Of a stretch of DNA of 16,162 bases, positions 1 to 7,719 are shown piece after piece (within the stretch, counting starts at the first letter, position 1; each line of letters opens with the position of its first letter). This DNA is from Planctomycetaceae bacterium. Lineage in GTDB: Bacteria; Planctomycetota; Planctomycetia; Planctomycetales; Planctomycetaceae. The position numbers were made by a program, and so were the translations under genes. Under the pieces are notes generated by a model, which saw only the letters and a program-made list of their open reading frames with translations, did not search any database and was not told the DNA's origin. The stretch covers positions 1 to 16,162 of the forward strand of contig JALTOP010000257.1 in the NCBI GenBank assembly GCA_027000105.1. Direction: 5' to 3'.

Positions 1-432
1 TATCTTTGTCCGGGGAACATCGTCGTTTCCGGGGACAAAGCAGCCTGTGAACAGGCCGTTACACTGGCTGAACAGGCAGGTGGGCGGGCGGTTCCTCTTA
101 AAGTCGCCGGTGCTTTTCACACTCCCGTTATGAATTCCGCAACGGAAAAACTGGCGGATGCGCTGGAAAATGTGACCGTCAACTCTCCTGAAATTCCCGT
201 TGTCTCCAATGTCGATGCCAAACCGCACAACGACCCTGCCGAAATCCGCGATATCCTTGTCAAACAGGTTGTCTGCCCGGTTCGCTGGGAAGACTCCATG
301 AACTACCTGCTCGAAACGGGAATCGATCAATTCTGCGAGGTCGGGCCGGGAAAAGTGCTGAAAGGCTTGATGAAGCGGATCAGCCGAAAAACCCCCTTCG
401 ACAACTTCAACGACGATACGCTGAGCGACTGA
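1..432 (+). CDS. fabD: Malonyl-CoA:ACP transacylase, C-terminal part (5' end outside window)
   Basis: FabD moves the malonyl group from CoA to acyl carrier protein in cytoplasmic type II fatty acid synthesis. The frame is open from base 1, so the start lies upstream; 143 residues are visible, roughly the last half of a protein usually about 310 long. The visible part has the family's NIVVSG strand, then LKVAGAFHTPVM, whose His (visible residue 40) matches the catalytic His of the Ser-His dyad. It ends with the typical EVGPGKVLKGLMKR segment before a short polar tail. The active-site Ser motif (GHSLG) would be upstream and cannot be seen. The next gene is convergent on the other strand, so fabD is last in its unit; fabG and acpP, common neighbours, do not follow it here. 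No clear terminator hairpin is visible between 433 and 585. Confidence 0.95.
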   Translation, partial: YLCPGNIVVSGDKAACEQAVTLAEQAGGRAVPLKVAGAFHTPVMNSATEKLADALENVTVNSPEIPVVSNVDAKPHNDPAEIRDILVKQVVCPVRWEDSMNYLLETGIDQFCEVGPGKVLKGLMKRISRKTPFDNFNDDTLSD

Positions 433-585
433 AGCCCCGCTCCATCAAGGTTGTTGTATAATGGCGCATCCAGCGTGCCGCCAGACTATCCACCAGAAAT
501 GCGGTAAACCTTTCCCGTATTCATTCCAGTCGGTGCAGACGCGCCAGTCTGGTTGTATCGCTCTCTGTTTTCACCCAAGCGTTTT

Positions 586-1875
586 TCAGCTGAACAGTTC
601 CTGGATGACTTCGCCTCCATCAACAATTTTCATGGGACGACCAAGCGGGCTCATATGTTCCAGTTCAGGATCAATTTCGAGGGAGTGGCAGATTGATCGG
701 AACAGGTCATTAACGGCAATCGGCCGATCCTGCACTCTCGTTCCGTCAGGTGTGGTTGAGCCAATCACCTGTCCCCCTTTCGTGCCCCCTCCTGCAATCA
801 TCGCGTTGAAAGCACGGGGGTAATGATCCCGTCCGCCGCGGCCGTTTACTTTCGGGGTACGCCCAAATTCTCCCATCCAAATGACCAGCGTGTCATCGAG
901 CATCCCACGGTCTTCCAGATCGGAGATCAAAGCTGCCATGGCGGGATCAACCTGTGAGGCAAGGGTTGCAACGCGATCAAAAACATTATCGTGGGTATCC
1001 CAACCATTGGAGACAACTTCGACATAAGTCACGCCATGTTCGATCAACCGGCGAGCGAGCAGACACCCCTTTCCAAACTGGCTATTACCGTAACGCGATT
1101 TCAGGGATTCCGGTTCGTCGTCGGTATTGAATGCCTGCAGGCTGGGACTTTGTACCATTCGAGAGGCCTTCCCGTAGATGGCATTCTGGTTTTGTACAAC
1201 TGTTCTACCGCCCCGATCGGAAAATTCCTGCTGAAGTTTTCCCAGCAGATTCAATCGTTTGGCATAGCGAGAGTTACTTACCAGCGGAGCAGAGTTTTCG
1301 GGGATGCTTCCCGGTTGCGAAACAACGAAGGGCTCGTAATTGACACCCAGGAAACCGGCACCGCCGCCATCAACACCGCGGCCAACGGTAACGATGGACG
1401 GAATTTCAAGATCCTTGTCAGCGATCTGGCTGGTAATGTTCGCCCCCAAAGAAGGATGTTTCACGGAACCGGCAGGGAGGTAGCCGGTGTGGAGTTGATA
1501 GGTCGCCCGACGATGATTTCCTTCTTTGTGAGACATGGAACGAATAATGTTGCAGTGCTGCATGACTTGTGCAGTCTTTTCCCAACCCTCTGCAACCTGA
1601 ATACCGGGAACCGAGGTTCCAATGGCCTTGGTGCCCCCTCCATTTTCGTGATGGGGTTTCGGATCGAATGTTTCCATTTGGCTGGGCGCCCCCGCCATCC
1701 ACAACACGATGACGGCTTTATGACGCTTGCGAAGTTCCTCCGCCTGAAGGCTGATCAAATCTCGAAAACCAAGCGTACCGGCTGCCACACTTGCGGCTGA
1801 AACCGTGTGCAAAAAACGCCTGCGATTAAAGCCGTGACGCGTCATATTGATCATTTCATGCCAGGTTGAATTCAT
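586..1875 (-). CDS. DUF1501 family protein, Tat-exported, alkaline-phosphatase/sulfatase-like fold
   Basis: 429 residues. The N-terminus has a twin-arginine signal: NRRRFLHTVSAAS around residues 17-29, then a short hydrophobic Ala/Gly stretch, so export is probably folded and by the Tat route. Typical DUF1501 blocks follow: APSQMETFDPKP (63-74), GWDTHDN (291-297), GEFGRTP (335-341) and GRDHYP (348-353). The Asp and His residues in these blocks resemble metal ligands of the alkaline phosphatase superfamily, to which DUF1501 is related; no substrate is known. AAGGAG lies a few bases before the ATG and supports this start. It lies 181 bases downstream of the DUF1549/DUF1553 gene on the same strand, the usual planctomycete pairing, so the two are probably co-transcribed. 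The family call is firm; the biochemical role is not known. Confidence 0.93.
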   Translation of the reverse strand: MNSTWHEMINMTRHGFNRRRFLHTVSAASVAAGTLGFRDLISLQAEELRKRHKAVIVLWMAGAPSQMETFDPKPHHENGGGTKAIGTSVPGIQVAEGWEKTAQVMQHCNIIRSMSHKEGNHRRATYQLHTGYLPAGSVKHPSLGANITSQIADKDLEIPSIVTVGRGVDGGGAGFLGVNYEPFVVSQPGSIPENSAPLVSNSRYAKRLNLLGKLQQEFSDRGGRTVVQNQNAIYGKASRMVQSPSLQAFNTDDEPESLKSRYGNSQFGKGCLLARRLIEHGVTYVEVVSNGWDTHDNVFDRVATLASQVDPAMAALISDLEDRGMLDDTLVIWMGEFGRTPKVNGRGGRDHYPRAFNAMIAGGGTKGGQVIGSTTPDGTRVQDRPIAVNDLFRSICHSLEIDPELEHMSPLGRPMKIVDGGEVIQELFS

Positions 1876-2056
1876 TATTGACTCCTTGTTCGTAGCCCCT
1901 TTTCAGGACATAAATTGGGGTTCTCTTTTCGTGGTCTGTGCTCCGTTGTCGCACTATTTCGATGCCTCAACTCAAAAATCAAGACTTGAAGATGAGACAG
2001 GTTCCACTCTGTCTGCAGGCTTTCTGTTGACCATTTCGTGATCGAATCTCGCGAAA

Positions 2057-3904
2057 TCAACGCTTGCTGATAAACTCGCTCGAATTCACCAGCGACCACA
2101 TGATATCTTCAAAAGCCTCATTCCGGCTGTTGCTTTTTTTGAGGTAATCCTGACATATTTCCATTTCCCTCTTGCTCGGTTCCCGTGATAGAACCAGGAG
2201 ATAAATTTCCTCAATTACATCGGTGTCATCATTGTATTTTCTGACAATGCGAGCCAGAGGGCCATTTCCGGAAGCGGAAACCATTTTATCGATAATCGCA
2301 GAATTCATCATGAATAGCGATTGGGGAATCGTTCCCATCAAATCTTTCTGGGGAGTTGAAGGGTCGTAATTGAACAGATTGGTAAACTTGCTTTTGGGAT
2401 CGTTCTGGAATCTCCGAGCGGGGCCACGAACCTCGGATGCCCCATCTCTGTTCATCTCCAAACCGGAAAGCTCCAGCAGCGAGGCGAAAATCTGCTCGGA
2501 ACGCAGACGTGTTGGCGTCGCACAGGCAAAGGCAACCGGTTCGTCACCATCCGTCTGTTTTGATGGGGCAACGATACTTCGCTGGTAAGCGGCCGTATTG
2601 GCAATCGTGCGGAAAAGCCATTTTGTGTCGTAACCATTTTGAGTGAACGCCTTGCTCAGCAGTTCGATCGCCTGCTCATGTTCGGCATCACGAAGTGGCC
2701 CCATGTCATCAACCGGCGAGTAAAAACCGCGACCAAGCATTTCCGACCAGATACGATTGACAAACGCTTTGGCAAACCAGGGGTTATCCGGGTCGGTTAC
2801 ATACTTCGCCAGCAAGGCTCTTCTCTCTGCGTCCTTCAACCCGGAAGGAACTTTTTCCTCACGAAGGAAGAAGGCGGGCTGCATCAGTGTCCCTCTTGCT
2901 GTCGGATTCTGCAAATCCGGCATATAATATTCGGTTGAAGCCCTGCGAGTGCCGCCAGGTAGCGGTATCCCCTGGATTTCCTCGGCGGTCAAGGCCTGGT
3001 CACCATTCTTGTCGCCCAATTCAAGAAACCGACCGAACAACCGTGTCAAACGTCCTTTTCCCTGAACTTCATCCCGGCTGATCTTCTTGTCGCCGTTCTT
3101 GTCGAGGGTACGCACCAGTCGTTGCGGATTGTTCAGGATATCCTGCGCGTTACTTTTACGTTCCTTATCGATTGAAACGACCTCGAAAACGTTGAATCCT
3201 TTCATTCTGTTCCGACGGACCGCTACGCGTGGAAAAAAGGCAGCCATTTGATGAAACTGCTCCCGAGTCCATGTATCGGTCGGATGATCGTGACAGTTGG
3301 CACACTGGATCTGTATCCCCAGAAAAATGCGTGTTACCTCCGCGGTGATCTCCTTGGGCTCACCCTGGTGTGCGAAAATCAGAGCCGTGGCACCATTTCC
3401 GTTGACGTCACCGATGGCCGTAATCAACTCGGTTGCGACTTCGTCCCACGGCTTGTTCGTCTCAATGTTTTCCTTCATCCAGTTAATGAAATCTCGCGAT
3501 TGCAAGCGGCCTGCCCGGGAATCGGTGGCACGTGAATACAAAACGTCGTTCCAATAGGTTGCCCAGTTGTAGGCAAAATCTTCCGAATCGATCAGCTTTT
3601 GAATCAGTTTGTCCCGTTTTAGTGGATCTGGATCAAGGCTGTACAATGTCATCTCGCCGACGGAAGGGATGCGGCCCACCAAATCAAGGCTCAAACGACG
3701 CAGAAAATCTTCCTCACTGGCCGCTTTGGCAATCGGCTGCCCCTTTTCCTTGATGTTTTGTTCGATCAATTGATCAACCTGCTGCGCAACCGCAACATGG
3801 TTGCGATAATTCATGTTCGAACCTGCCATCGCAGGGGATGATGCCACAATTACCAAAAAACCAAGCAGACCGAATCGCTTCCATTGTCTGATGTAGTGAC
3901 ACAT
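2057..3904 (-). CDS. DUF1549/DUF1553 exported protein with two inserted EF-hands
   Basis: 615 residues with a Sec signal peptide (hydrophobic 11-25, likely cut after AMA, residue 27). Residues about 36-225 match DUF1549, ending in CANCHDHP (201-208), the conserved Cys block of this family. It looks like a CxxCH haem site, but haem binding is unproven here. Residues about 340-612 match DUF1553, with FVNRIWSEMLGRGF (381-394), RLRSEQIFASLLELSG (466-481) and an IYLLVLSREPS block (567-577). Between the two domains sit two canonical EF-hand loops: 268-279 (D268, N270, D272, E279) and 298-309 (D298, N300, D302, E309), so calcium binding is likely. TGAGGA about nine bases before the ATG supports the start. 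The gene precedes the DUF1501 gene in a probable two-gene operon. The function of this very abundant planctomycete family is unknown. Confidence 0.93.
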   Translation of the reverse strand: MCHYIRQWKRFGLLGFLVIVASSPAMAGSNMNYRNHVAVAQQVDQLIEQNIKEKGQPIAKAASEEDFLRRLSLDLVGRIPSVGEMTLYSLDPDPLKRDKLIQKLIDSEDFAYNWATYWNDVLYSRATDSRAGRLQSRDFINWMKENIETNKPWDEVATELITAIGDVNGNGATALIFAHQGEPKEITAEVTRIFLGIQIQCANCHDHPTDTWTREQFHQMAAFFPRVAVRRNRMKGFNVFEVVSIDKERKSNAQDILNNPQRLVRTLDKNGDKKISRDEVQGKGRLTRLFGRFLELGDKNGDQALTAEEIQGIPLPGGTRRASTEYYMPDLQNPTARGTLMQPAFFLREEKVPSGLKDAERRALLAKYVTDPDNPWFAKAFVNRIWSEMLGRGFYSPVDDMGPLRDAEHEQAIELLSKAFTQNGYDTKWLFRTIANTAAYQRSIVAPSKQTDGDEPVAFACATPTRLRSEQIFASLLELSGLEMNRDGASEVRGPARRFQNDPKSKFTNLFNYDPSTPQKDLMGTIPQSLFMMNSAIIDKMVSASGNGPLARIVRKYNDDTDVIEEIYLLVLSREPSKREMEICQDYLKKSNSRNEAFEDIMWSLVNSSEFISKR

Positions 3905-4352
3905 ATCTTGTCCTCAATAAATCCTGATTTACCGGCATAACGGCGTGGAAACACGATAGGAGGCCCGATGCCAACCAAAACAGACGCATAAAACCTCGCA
4001 CCCGTGACAATAAACACCGCCAGTACGGAAAAAGTTTCGTTTTGCCTCCTGTTTTTTAGCAGGTAGTGAAATTTTGGAGAGACCGGTGGGGAAAAGATGC
4101 TCAAATGGGGCAAGGCAATCCGTTCCCGGTGCCGAGGTGCCGATATTCTGAATAACCATCTTGACACAGCCAGAAAGAAAGAGAAGAATGCCGCTAAAGG
4201 TATTGCCTTCGGATGGTCGATGTCCATTTATGGAGTTCCTTGTAGAGTTTCAGGTGGGCAGCACAACTATGGTTCGGGAGCGTTTACTCCAGGCGTATCC
4301 CGGCGTTGCTGCCACATAGAGGCTGGCGTGCATACAGGTTCAGCATTTATTT
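3905..4352. other. Divergent intergenic region, no convincing gene
   Basis: This 448-base stretch separates the minus-strand DUF1549/DUF1553 gene from the plus-strand Cys-rich gene and should contain promoters for both directions. Open frames on each strand (105 and 125 codons at most) have irregular composition and no recognisable domain. The only signal I can point to is a plus-strand -35/-10 pair at 4161-4189. Confidence 0.6.
4161..4189 (+). promoter_or_regulatory. Candidate sigma70-type promoter upstream of the Cys-rich gene
   Basis: A perfect TTGACA (4161-4166) is followed after 17 bases by AAGAAT (4184-4189), which matches four of six -10 consensus bases. It points toward the Cys-rich gene, leaving a leader of roughly 155 bases. 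One such match in 450 bases could be chance. Confidence 0.35.
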
Positions 4353-4766
4353 ATGAGACGCTCTGTTCCACATTATCTGTTCATTTTCTCGCTTATCGCA
4401 GCCTTGCTGTTTGATATGAGTGGGAGTTTTGCGAACAGTTGTCCTGTGGGGACTCCTGCCGTCTGTTGTGGTTGCTGCTGTTGCGATCATTCTGGTGCCA
4501 TATCAGAGAGTTGCTGCTGTTGCGGAGACGATACCAGTCCGGTAGTGGTTTGCACGTGCGGTTGTTCAGGCCCGCAATCACCGGCTGTGCCGTCTGGCTC
4601 TCCAACTGATGAGAACCGTCTTGACCACCAGCGTTCGGTTGTTCTGAAAGCAGAACTGCCCGTTGGAGATGGCGGGTTTCAGGCTGAAAATGCTGAACAA
4701 TTTCCGTTTTCCGCTTTGCGATGTGCTTCTCGCCGTCGCGCGATCCTGTGCTGTTGGATCACTTAG
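4353..4766 (+). CDS. Secreted Cys-rich protein, possible metal (Cu/Ag) binder
   Basis: 137 residues. The N-terminus is a Sec signal peptide (hydrophobic 8-20, likely cut after SFA at residue 27). The mature part has 17 Cys, clustered as CCGCCCC (38-44), CCCC (54-57) and CTCGC (67-71), with a final Cys-Cys at 133-134. Such density suggests thiolate metal binding, metallothionein-like, outside the cytoplasm. I recognise no named family. It lies upstream of the cusBA genes on the same strand, which supports a copper or silver role by association. An in-frame stop at 4317-4319 limits the start; ATG 4353 gives the signal peptide, although no strong ribosome binding site precedes it. A 430-base gap separates it from cusB, so it may be a separate unit. 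Confidence 0.7.
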   Translation: MRRSVPHYLFIFSLIAALLFDMSGSFANSCPVGTPAVCCGCCCCDHSGAISESCCCCGDDTSPVVVCTCGCSGPQSPAVPSGSPTDENRLDHQRSVVLKAELPVGDGGFQAENAEQFPFSALRCASRRRAILCCWIT

Positions 4767-5196
4767 CTTAATCGGTGCGCTCACATTGGCGTATTGAGTG
4801 AACCTGCTTTGTTATTGCAAGAAAGCTGTCACCTTTCCGTGGTGTTGTGTGCGTTCTACTTCTTATTCGATACCGCCCGGAAGTATCACATTCTCTGCCG
4901 CGTTTTTCGCCTGGTCGTGCACTGGTTGAACAGACCTGTTTGCATCGTTGGGGATGGTATCGTGCGGGTTGAGTAAAAGACCAATATGCGGGCGAGGGAA
5001 GAATACCGTCGGGTACGTCACGATGTACTGTGCCATGAACGGGTCTCCAGAAACGAAATTGTATCAACTTTACCCTGATTGCCCAGCACTGCTGGTTCAT
5101 TTGGGGCATTCTGACGGCCATTGTCGAACTGAAATATTCTGAAATTTGCGAGCCGTTCGCAAAAAATTACCATTAGTAGCATAAGGTGTTATTGCA
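4767..5196. other. Gene-free gap before cusB, likely regulatory leader
   Basis: 430 bases with no frame that looks coding. The longest frames, about 60-117 codons on both strands, have no domain and no good start. Copper RND operons often have the outer-membrane channel gene near cusB, but no TolC-like residue pattern is visible here, even in fragments. The last 60 bases hold an inverted repeat (5145-5163) and the ribosome binding site AAGGTG (5183-5188) of cusB. Confidence 0.6.
5145..5163. promoter_or_regulatory. Inverted repeat, candidate operator for cusBA
   Basis: TTTGCGA (5145-5151) and TCGCAAA (5157-5163) form a perfect 7-bp inverted repeat with a 5-base centre, 33 bases before the cusB ATG. 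A weak promoter-like pair, CTGACG (5111-5116) and TATTCT (5135-5140) with an 18-base spacer, would start transcription inside the repeat. That fits a repressor site, but it could equally be an mRNA hairpin near the ribosome binding site. No regulator gene is present in the window. Confidence 0.4.
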
Positions 5197-7719
5197 ATGG
5201 ATGGTCAACAAAATAATGCAGGAGATATCGCTGAAGAAGCGGTCGAGTTGCCTGAAGTCGTAGATGCTGTTCAGGAAAAGAGTCCTGAAAAACCGGAGGC
5301 GTCTGATGTGAAAGCAGACCCTGCTTCAAAGTACAAAAACGATTTTGAAACAGGAAAGCAGAAGCCTTTATATGTCAGCCTGGTGATTCAACCATTGCTT
5401 TATCTGGCATGTACGGCGGTACTGATTGTTGGATTGGGTTTGCTGCAACAGTTTGGATTCATTTCTTCAGGCGGTGGTGGGAGTTCCCATGTTTCAGGCG
5501 AGGGCGGGAACACGCGATATATTTGCCCGATGATGTGCACGCCCCCTCAGTCCGAACCGGGGCGATGTCCTGTCTGCGCGATGGAGTTGGTTCCGGCAAC
5601 TGAAAGTGGAAATGCGGATACACAATCGGTACAGATCGATCCAGCCGCCCGGCGGGTTGTCAACATTCAAACCGCTCCAGTCCGTTCGATGGCGATGTCT
5701 CGTGAAATCCAGGCAATAGGGCGACTCGATTACGATGAGGGGGCGTTGAAAACGATCTCGGCTTATGTTGATGGGCGTATCGAAAAACTGTACGCCGATT
5801 ACACAGGCGTGGTCGTGAAAAAGGATGATCATTTAGCGCTAATCTATTCGCCCAAGTTGTATTCATCGCAGGTTGAATTGCTGCTTGCGATGGGAGCACA
5901 CAATAAGAGTAAGCGGTCTACACTGCTTCGAGTGACGGCATCCAATCAGGATTTGTTGGAGAGTGCCCGTGAGCGTCTGATTGAACTGGGCATGACGCGA
6001 TCACAAATTGAGGAATTGGAAAAAACAAAACAGGCCAATAGCCGAATGCACTTGTGTGCCCCGATCAGTGGAACTGTCATCGAAAAATATGCAGTGGAAG
6101 GGGAGTATGTTAAAGAAGGGCAACCAATCTACAAACTGGCTGATCTTTCTACGGTTTGGGTGATGCTTGAACTGTTCCCAGCTGATGCCGCTGCGGTGCA
6201 ATATGGGCAGCGGGTGGAAATAACGATTCAATCCTATCCAGGTCAGCAGTTCGCAGGACGTGTTGCGTTTATCGATCCTGAAGTAGACCCGAAAACCCGC
6301 ACTGTTGGCGTGCGAGTAGTGATTCCGAATGAAAAAGGATTGTTGAAAATCGGCGATTACGCTAAGGCGAAAATCACGGTTCCGATTATCGGTAACGGGA
6401 AAGGGCCGCTCAAGATTTACGATGCGGAATTGGCGAATAAATGGATCAGCCCCCGGCATCCGCATATTATCGCGGACGCCCCTGGCAAATGTCCGTTGTG
6501 TGGTGTCGATTTGGTTCCCGCCTCGGATTACGGCTTTACCGCATCACCTCAATCGAGTGACAAAACTCTGGTCGTCCCACGTGATGCCGTGCTGATGGCA
6601 GGCAGCAACAGCGTGATTTACGTTGAAACAGAACCGGGGCGTTTTGAGATTCGCCCTGTTGTTCTCGGGCCAGCCTGTGGAAACGATATCGTTATTATGA
6701 GCGGTTTGAAAGAGGGCGAAAAGGTCGCCGTTCGCGGGAATTTCCTGATCGATTCACAAATGCAACTGGCAGGTAATCCGTCGCTGATCGATCCTTCGCG
6801 CGCGATTCCGTTGGAGCAGAAAAACGAGTTCTCGGAAAAAGAACTGGAAGCAATCGCTTCGCTTCCGGAAGCGGAACAGGAGTTGATTAAAGCTCAGAAA
6901 ATTTGTCCGGTGACCAAAATGATGCTCGGTTCGATGGGAACACCCAAGAAAATCGATGTCAACGGAAAGCCGATTTACATTTGCTGCATGGGCTGTAAAA
7001 AACGGTTGCTCGATGATCCCGAGAAATACCTGGCGGTTCTAGAGTCGAACGGTGAATCACAATCAGATGATGCAGAAGATCCCGCGGTTCAAAAAGCATT
7101 GGCCTCACTGAGTAAAGCAGATCGTCAACTCGCGTTGAAACAGGGGATCTGTCCGGTCGCGGAGATGCCCCTCGGTTCAATGGGAACGCCCGGCAAAGTT
7201 GATGTGAATGGGAAAACGGTTTTCATCTGCTGTGAAGGTTGCCGGGAAGATTTACTTGCCAATCCCGATAAATACCTGGCGGTATTGGAGAACCATTCAA
7301 ACAGGCAATCGGAAAAGAAAAGTGTGGATGTTCCGCAATTGCAGGTTCCGTCGTTCGATGCTCCGCAATTGCAGGTTCCGTCGTTCGATGCTCCGCAATT
7401 GCAGGTTCCGTCGTTCGATGCTCCGCAGTTGGAAGTGCCGGTGCCTCAGTTGAATTCGACATCCCAGTCTGCATCACAGGAGGAACAGACGAAGATCAGC
7501 CGGGCTCTCGAAAAACTTTCTGCAAGTGATCGCAAACTGGCGGAAAAACAACGCATCTGCCCGGTTGCGGAGATGCCACTCGGTTCAATGGGGACGCCGA
7601 TTGCGGTCAATGTCAAAGGACGAAAAGTTTTTATCTGCTGTGAAGGTTGTCGGGAAGATTTACTCGCCAATCCGGTTAAATATTTGGCAATTCTGCCTCA
7701 ACAGGGGAGCGTGAAATGA
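5197..7719 (+). CDS. cusB: CusB/CzcB-type RND periplasmic adaptor with five Cys metal-binding modules
   Basis: 840 residues, about twice the usual CusB length (near 400). It links an RND pump to an outer-membrane channel and can pass metal to the pump. Order: acidic cytoplasmic N-terminus, one membrane anchor (about 58-83), a Gly/Ser linker, HMBD-like module 1 (108-133, YICPMMC then CPVCAMELVP), the membrane-fusion core (about 145-400 and 457-530, with GQPIYKLADLSTVWVMLEL at 308-326), and HMBD-like module 2 (416-442) inserted between core strands. Three YHS-like modules follow at 569-615, 651-697 and 787-833, each ICPV...LGSMGTP...ICC-GC...P-KYL. Module 2 lacks the first Cys (WISPRHPH) but keeps CPLCG. 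A decapeptide tandem repeat (711-750) separates the last two YHS-like modules. AAGGTG precedes the ATG by eight bases. Its stop overlaps the cusA start (ATGA), implying translational coupling. The adaptor assignment is firm; the copper/silver preference is taken from the pump. Confidence 0.93.
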   Translation: MDGQQNNAGDIAEEAVELPEVVDAVQEKSPEKPEASDVKADPASKYKNDFETGKQKPLYVSLVIQPLLYLACTAVLIVGLGLLQQFGFISSGGGGSSHVSGEGGNTRYICPMMCTPPQSEPGRCPVCAMELVPATESGNADTQSVQIDPAARRVVNIQTAPVRSMAMSREIQAIGRLDYDEGALKTISAYVDGRIEKLYADYTGVVVKKDDHLALIYSPKLYSSQVELLLAMGAHNKSKRSTLLRVTASNQDLLESARERLIELGMTRSQIEELEKTKQANSRMHLCAPISGTVIEKYAVEGEYVKEGQPIYKLADLSTVWVMLELFPADAAAVQYGQRVEITIQSYPGQQFAGRVAFIDPEVDPKTRTVGVRVVIPNEKGLLKIGDYAKAKITVPIIGNGKGPLKIYDAELANKWISPRHPHIIADAPGKCPLCGVDLVPASDYGFTASPQSSDKTLVVPRDAVLMAGSNSVIYVETEPGRFEIRPVVLGPACGNDIVIMSGLKEGEKVAVRGNFLIDSQMQLAGNPSLIDPSRAIPLEQKNEFSEKELEAIASLPEAEQELIKAQKICPVTKMMLGSMGTPKKIDVNGKPIYICCMGCKKRLLDDPEKYLAVLESNGESQSDDAEDPAVQKALASLSKADRQLALKQGICPVAEMPLGSMGTPGKVDVNGKTVFICCEGCREDLLANPDKYLAVLENHSNRQSEKKSVDVPQLQVPSFDAPQLQVPSFDAPQLQVPSFDAPQLEVPVPQLNSTSQSASQEEQTKISRALEKLSASDRKLAEKQRICPVAEMPLGSMGTPIAVNVKGRKVFICCEGCREDLLANPVKYLAILPQQGSVK
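6901..7695 (+). repeat. Three YHS-like Cys modules within cusB (copies 1-3)
   Basis: Copies lie at 6901-7041, 7147-7287 and 7555-7695, 141 bases each. Each encodes ICPV, then LGSMGTP, a V-x-G hairpin, ICC-x-GC and a P-x-KYL end. Each is preceded by a similar charged helix (pattern AL..LS..DR.LA..Q in copies 2 and 3). Copies 2 and 3 are much closer to each other in DNA and protein than to copy 1, sharing AEMPLGSMGTP and ICCEGCREDLLANP, so the last duplication looks recent. Confidence 0.85.
7327..7446 (+). repeat. 30-bp tandem repeat (decapeptide DAPQLQVPSF) in cusB
   Basis: Four 30-base units: 7327-7356, 7357-7386, 7387-7416 and a diverged 7417-7446. The first three are nearly identical (one base changes Val to Ala). 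They encode DVPQLQVPSF, DAPQLQVPSF twice, then DAPQLEVPVP. The period is a multiple of three and lies inside an open frame, so this is a Pro-rich spacer in the protein rather than a CRISPR array. It probably forms an extended linker between YHS-like modules 2 and 3. Confidence 0.92.

Noticed and set aside
457..462. TATAAT directly after fabD
   Set aside because: There is no -35-like sequence at the right distance and no plus-strand gene downstream for it to drive.
461..823. 120-codon plus-strand frame after fabD
   Set aside because: It overlaps the well-supported DUF1501 gene antisense, and has no domain and no ribosome binding site.
3281..3304. CANCH in the DUF1549 protein as a c-type haem site
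   Set aside because: The CxxCH is a conserved block of DUF1549, but the sequence alone does not show haem attachment, so I did not call the protein a cytochrome.
3850..4227. 125-codon minus-strand frame upstream of DUF1549/DUF1553
   Set aside because: It overlaps that gene's start, has no recognisable domain and occupies the likely promoter region.
4097..4414. 105-codon plus-strand frame overlapping the start of the Cys-rich gene
   Set aside because: No signal peptide, domain or ribosome binding site; composition looks random. The overlapping Cys-rich frame is better supported.
4768..5121. 117-codon minus-strand frame in the gap before cusB
   Set aside because: Residue make-up is random-like (Arg/Pro/Gln/Thr mix) with no domain; it runs against the operon direction.
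7327..7446. Possible CRISPR array from 30-bp repeats
   Set aside because: The units are directly tandem with no spacers and stay in frame inside cusB, encoding a decapeptide repeat.
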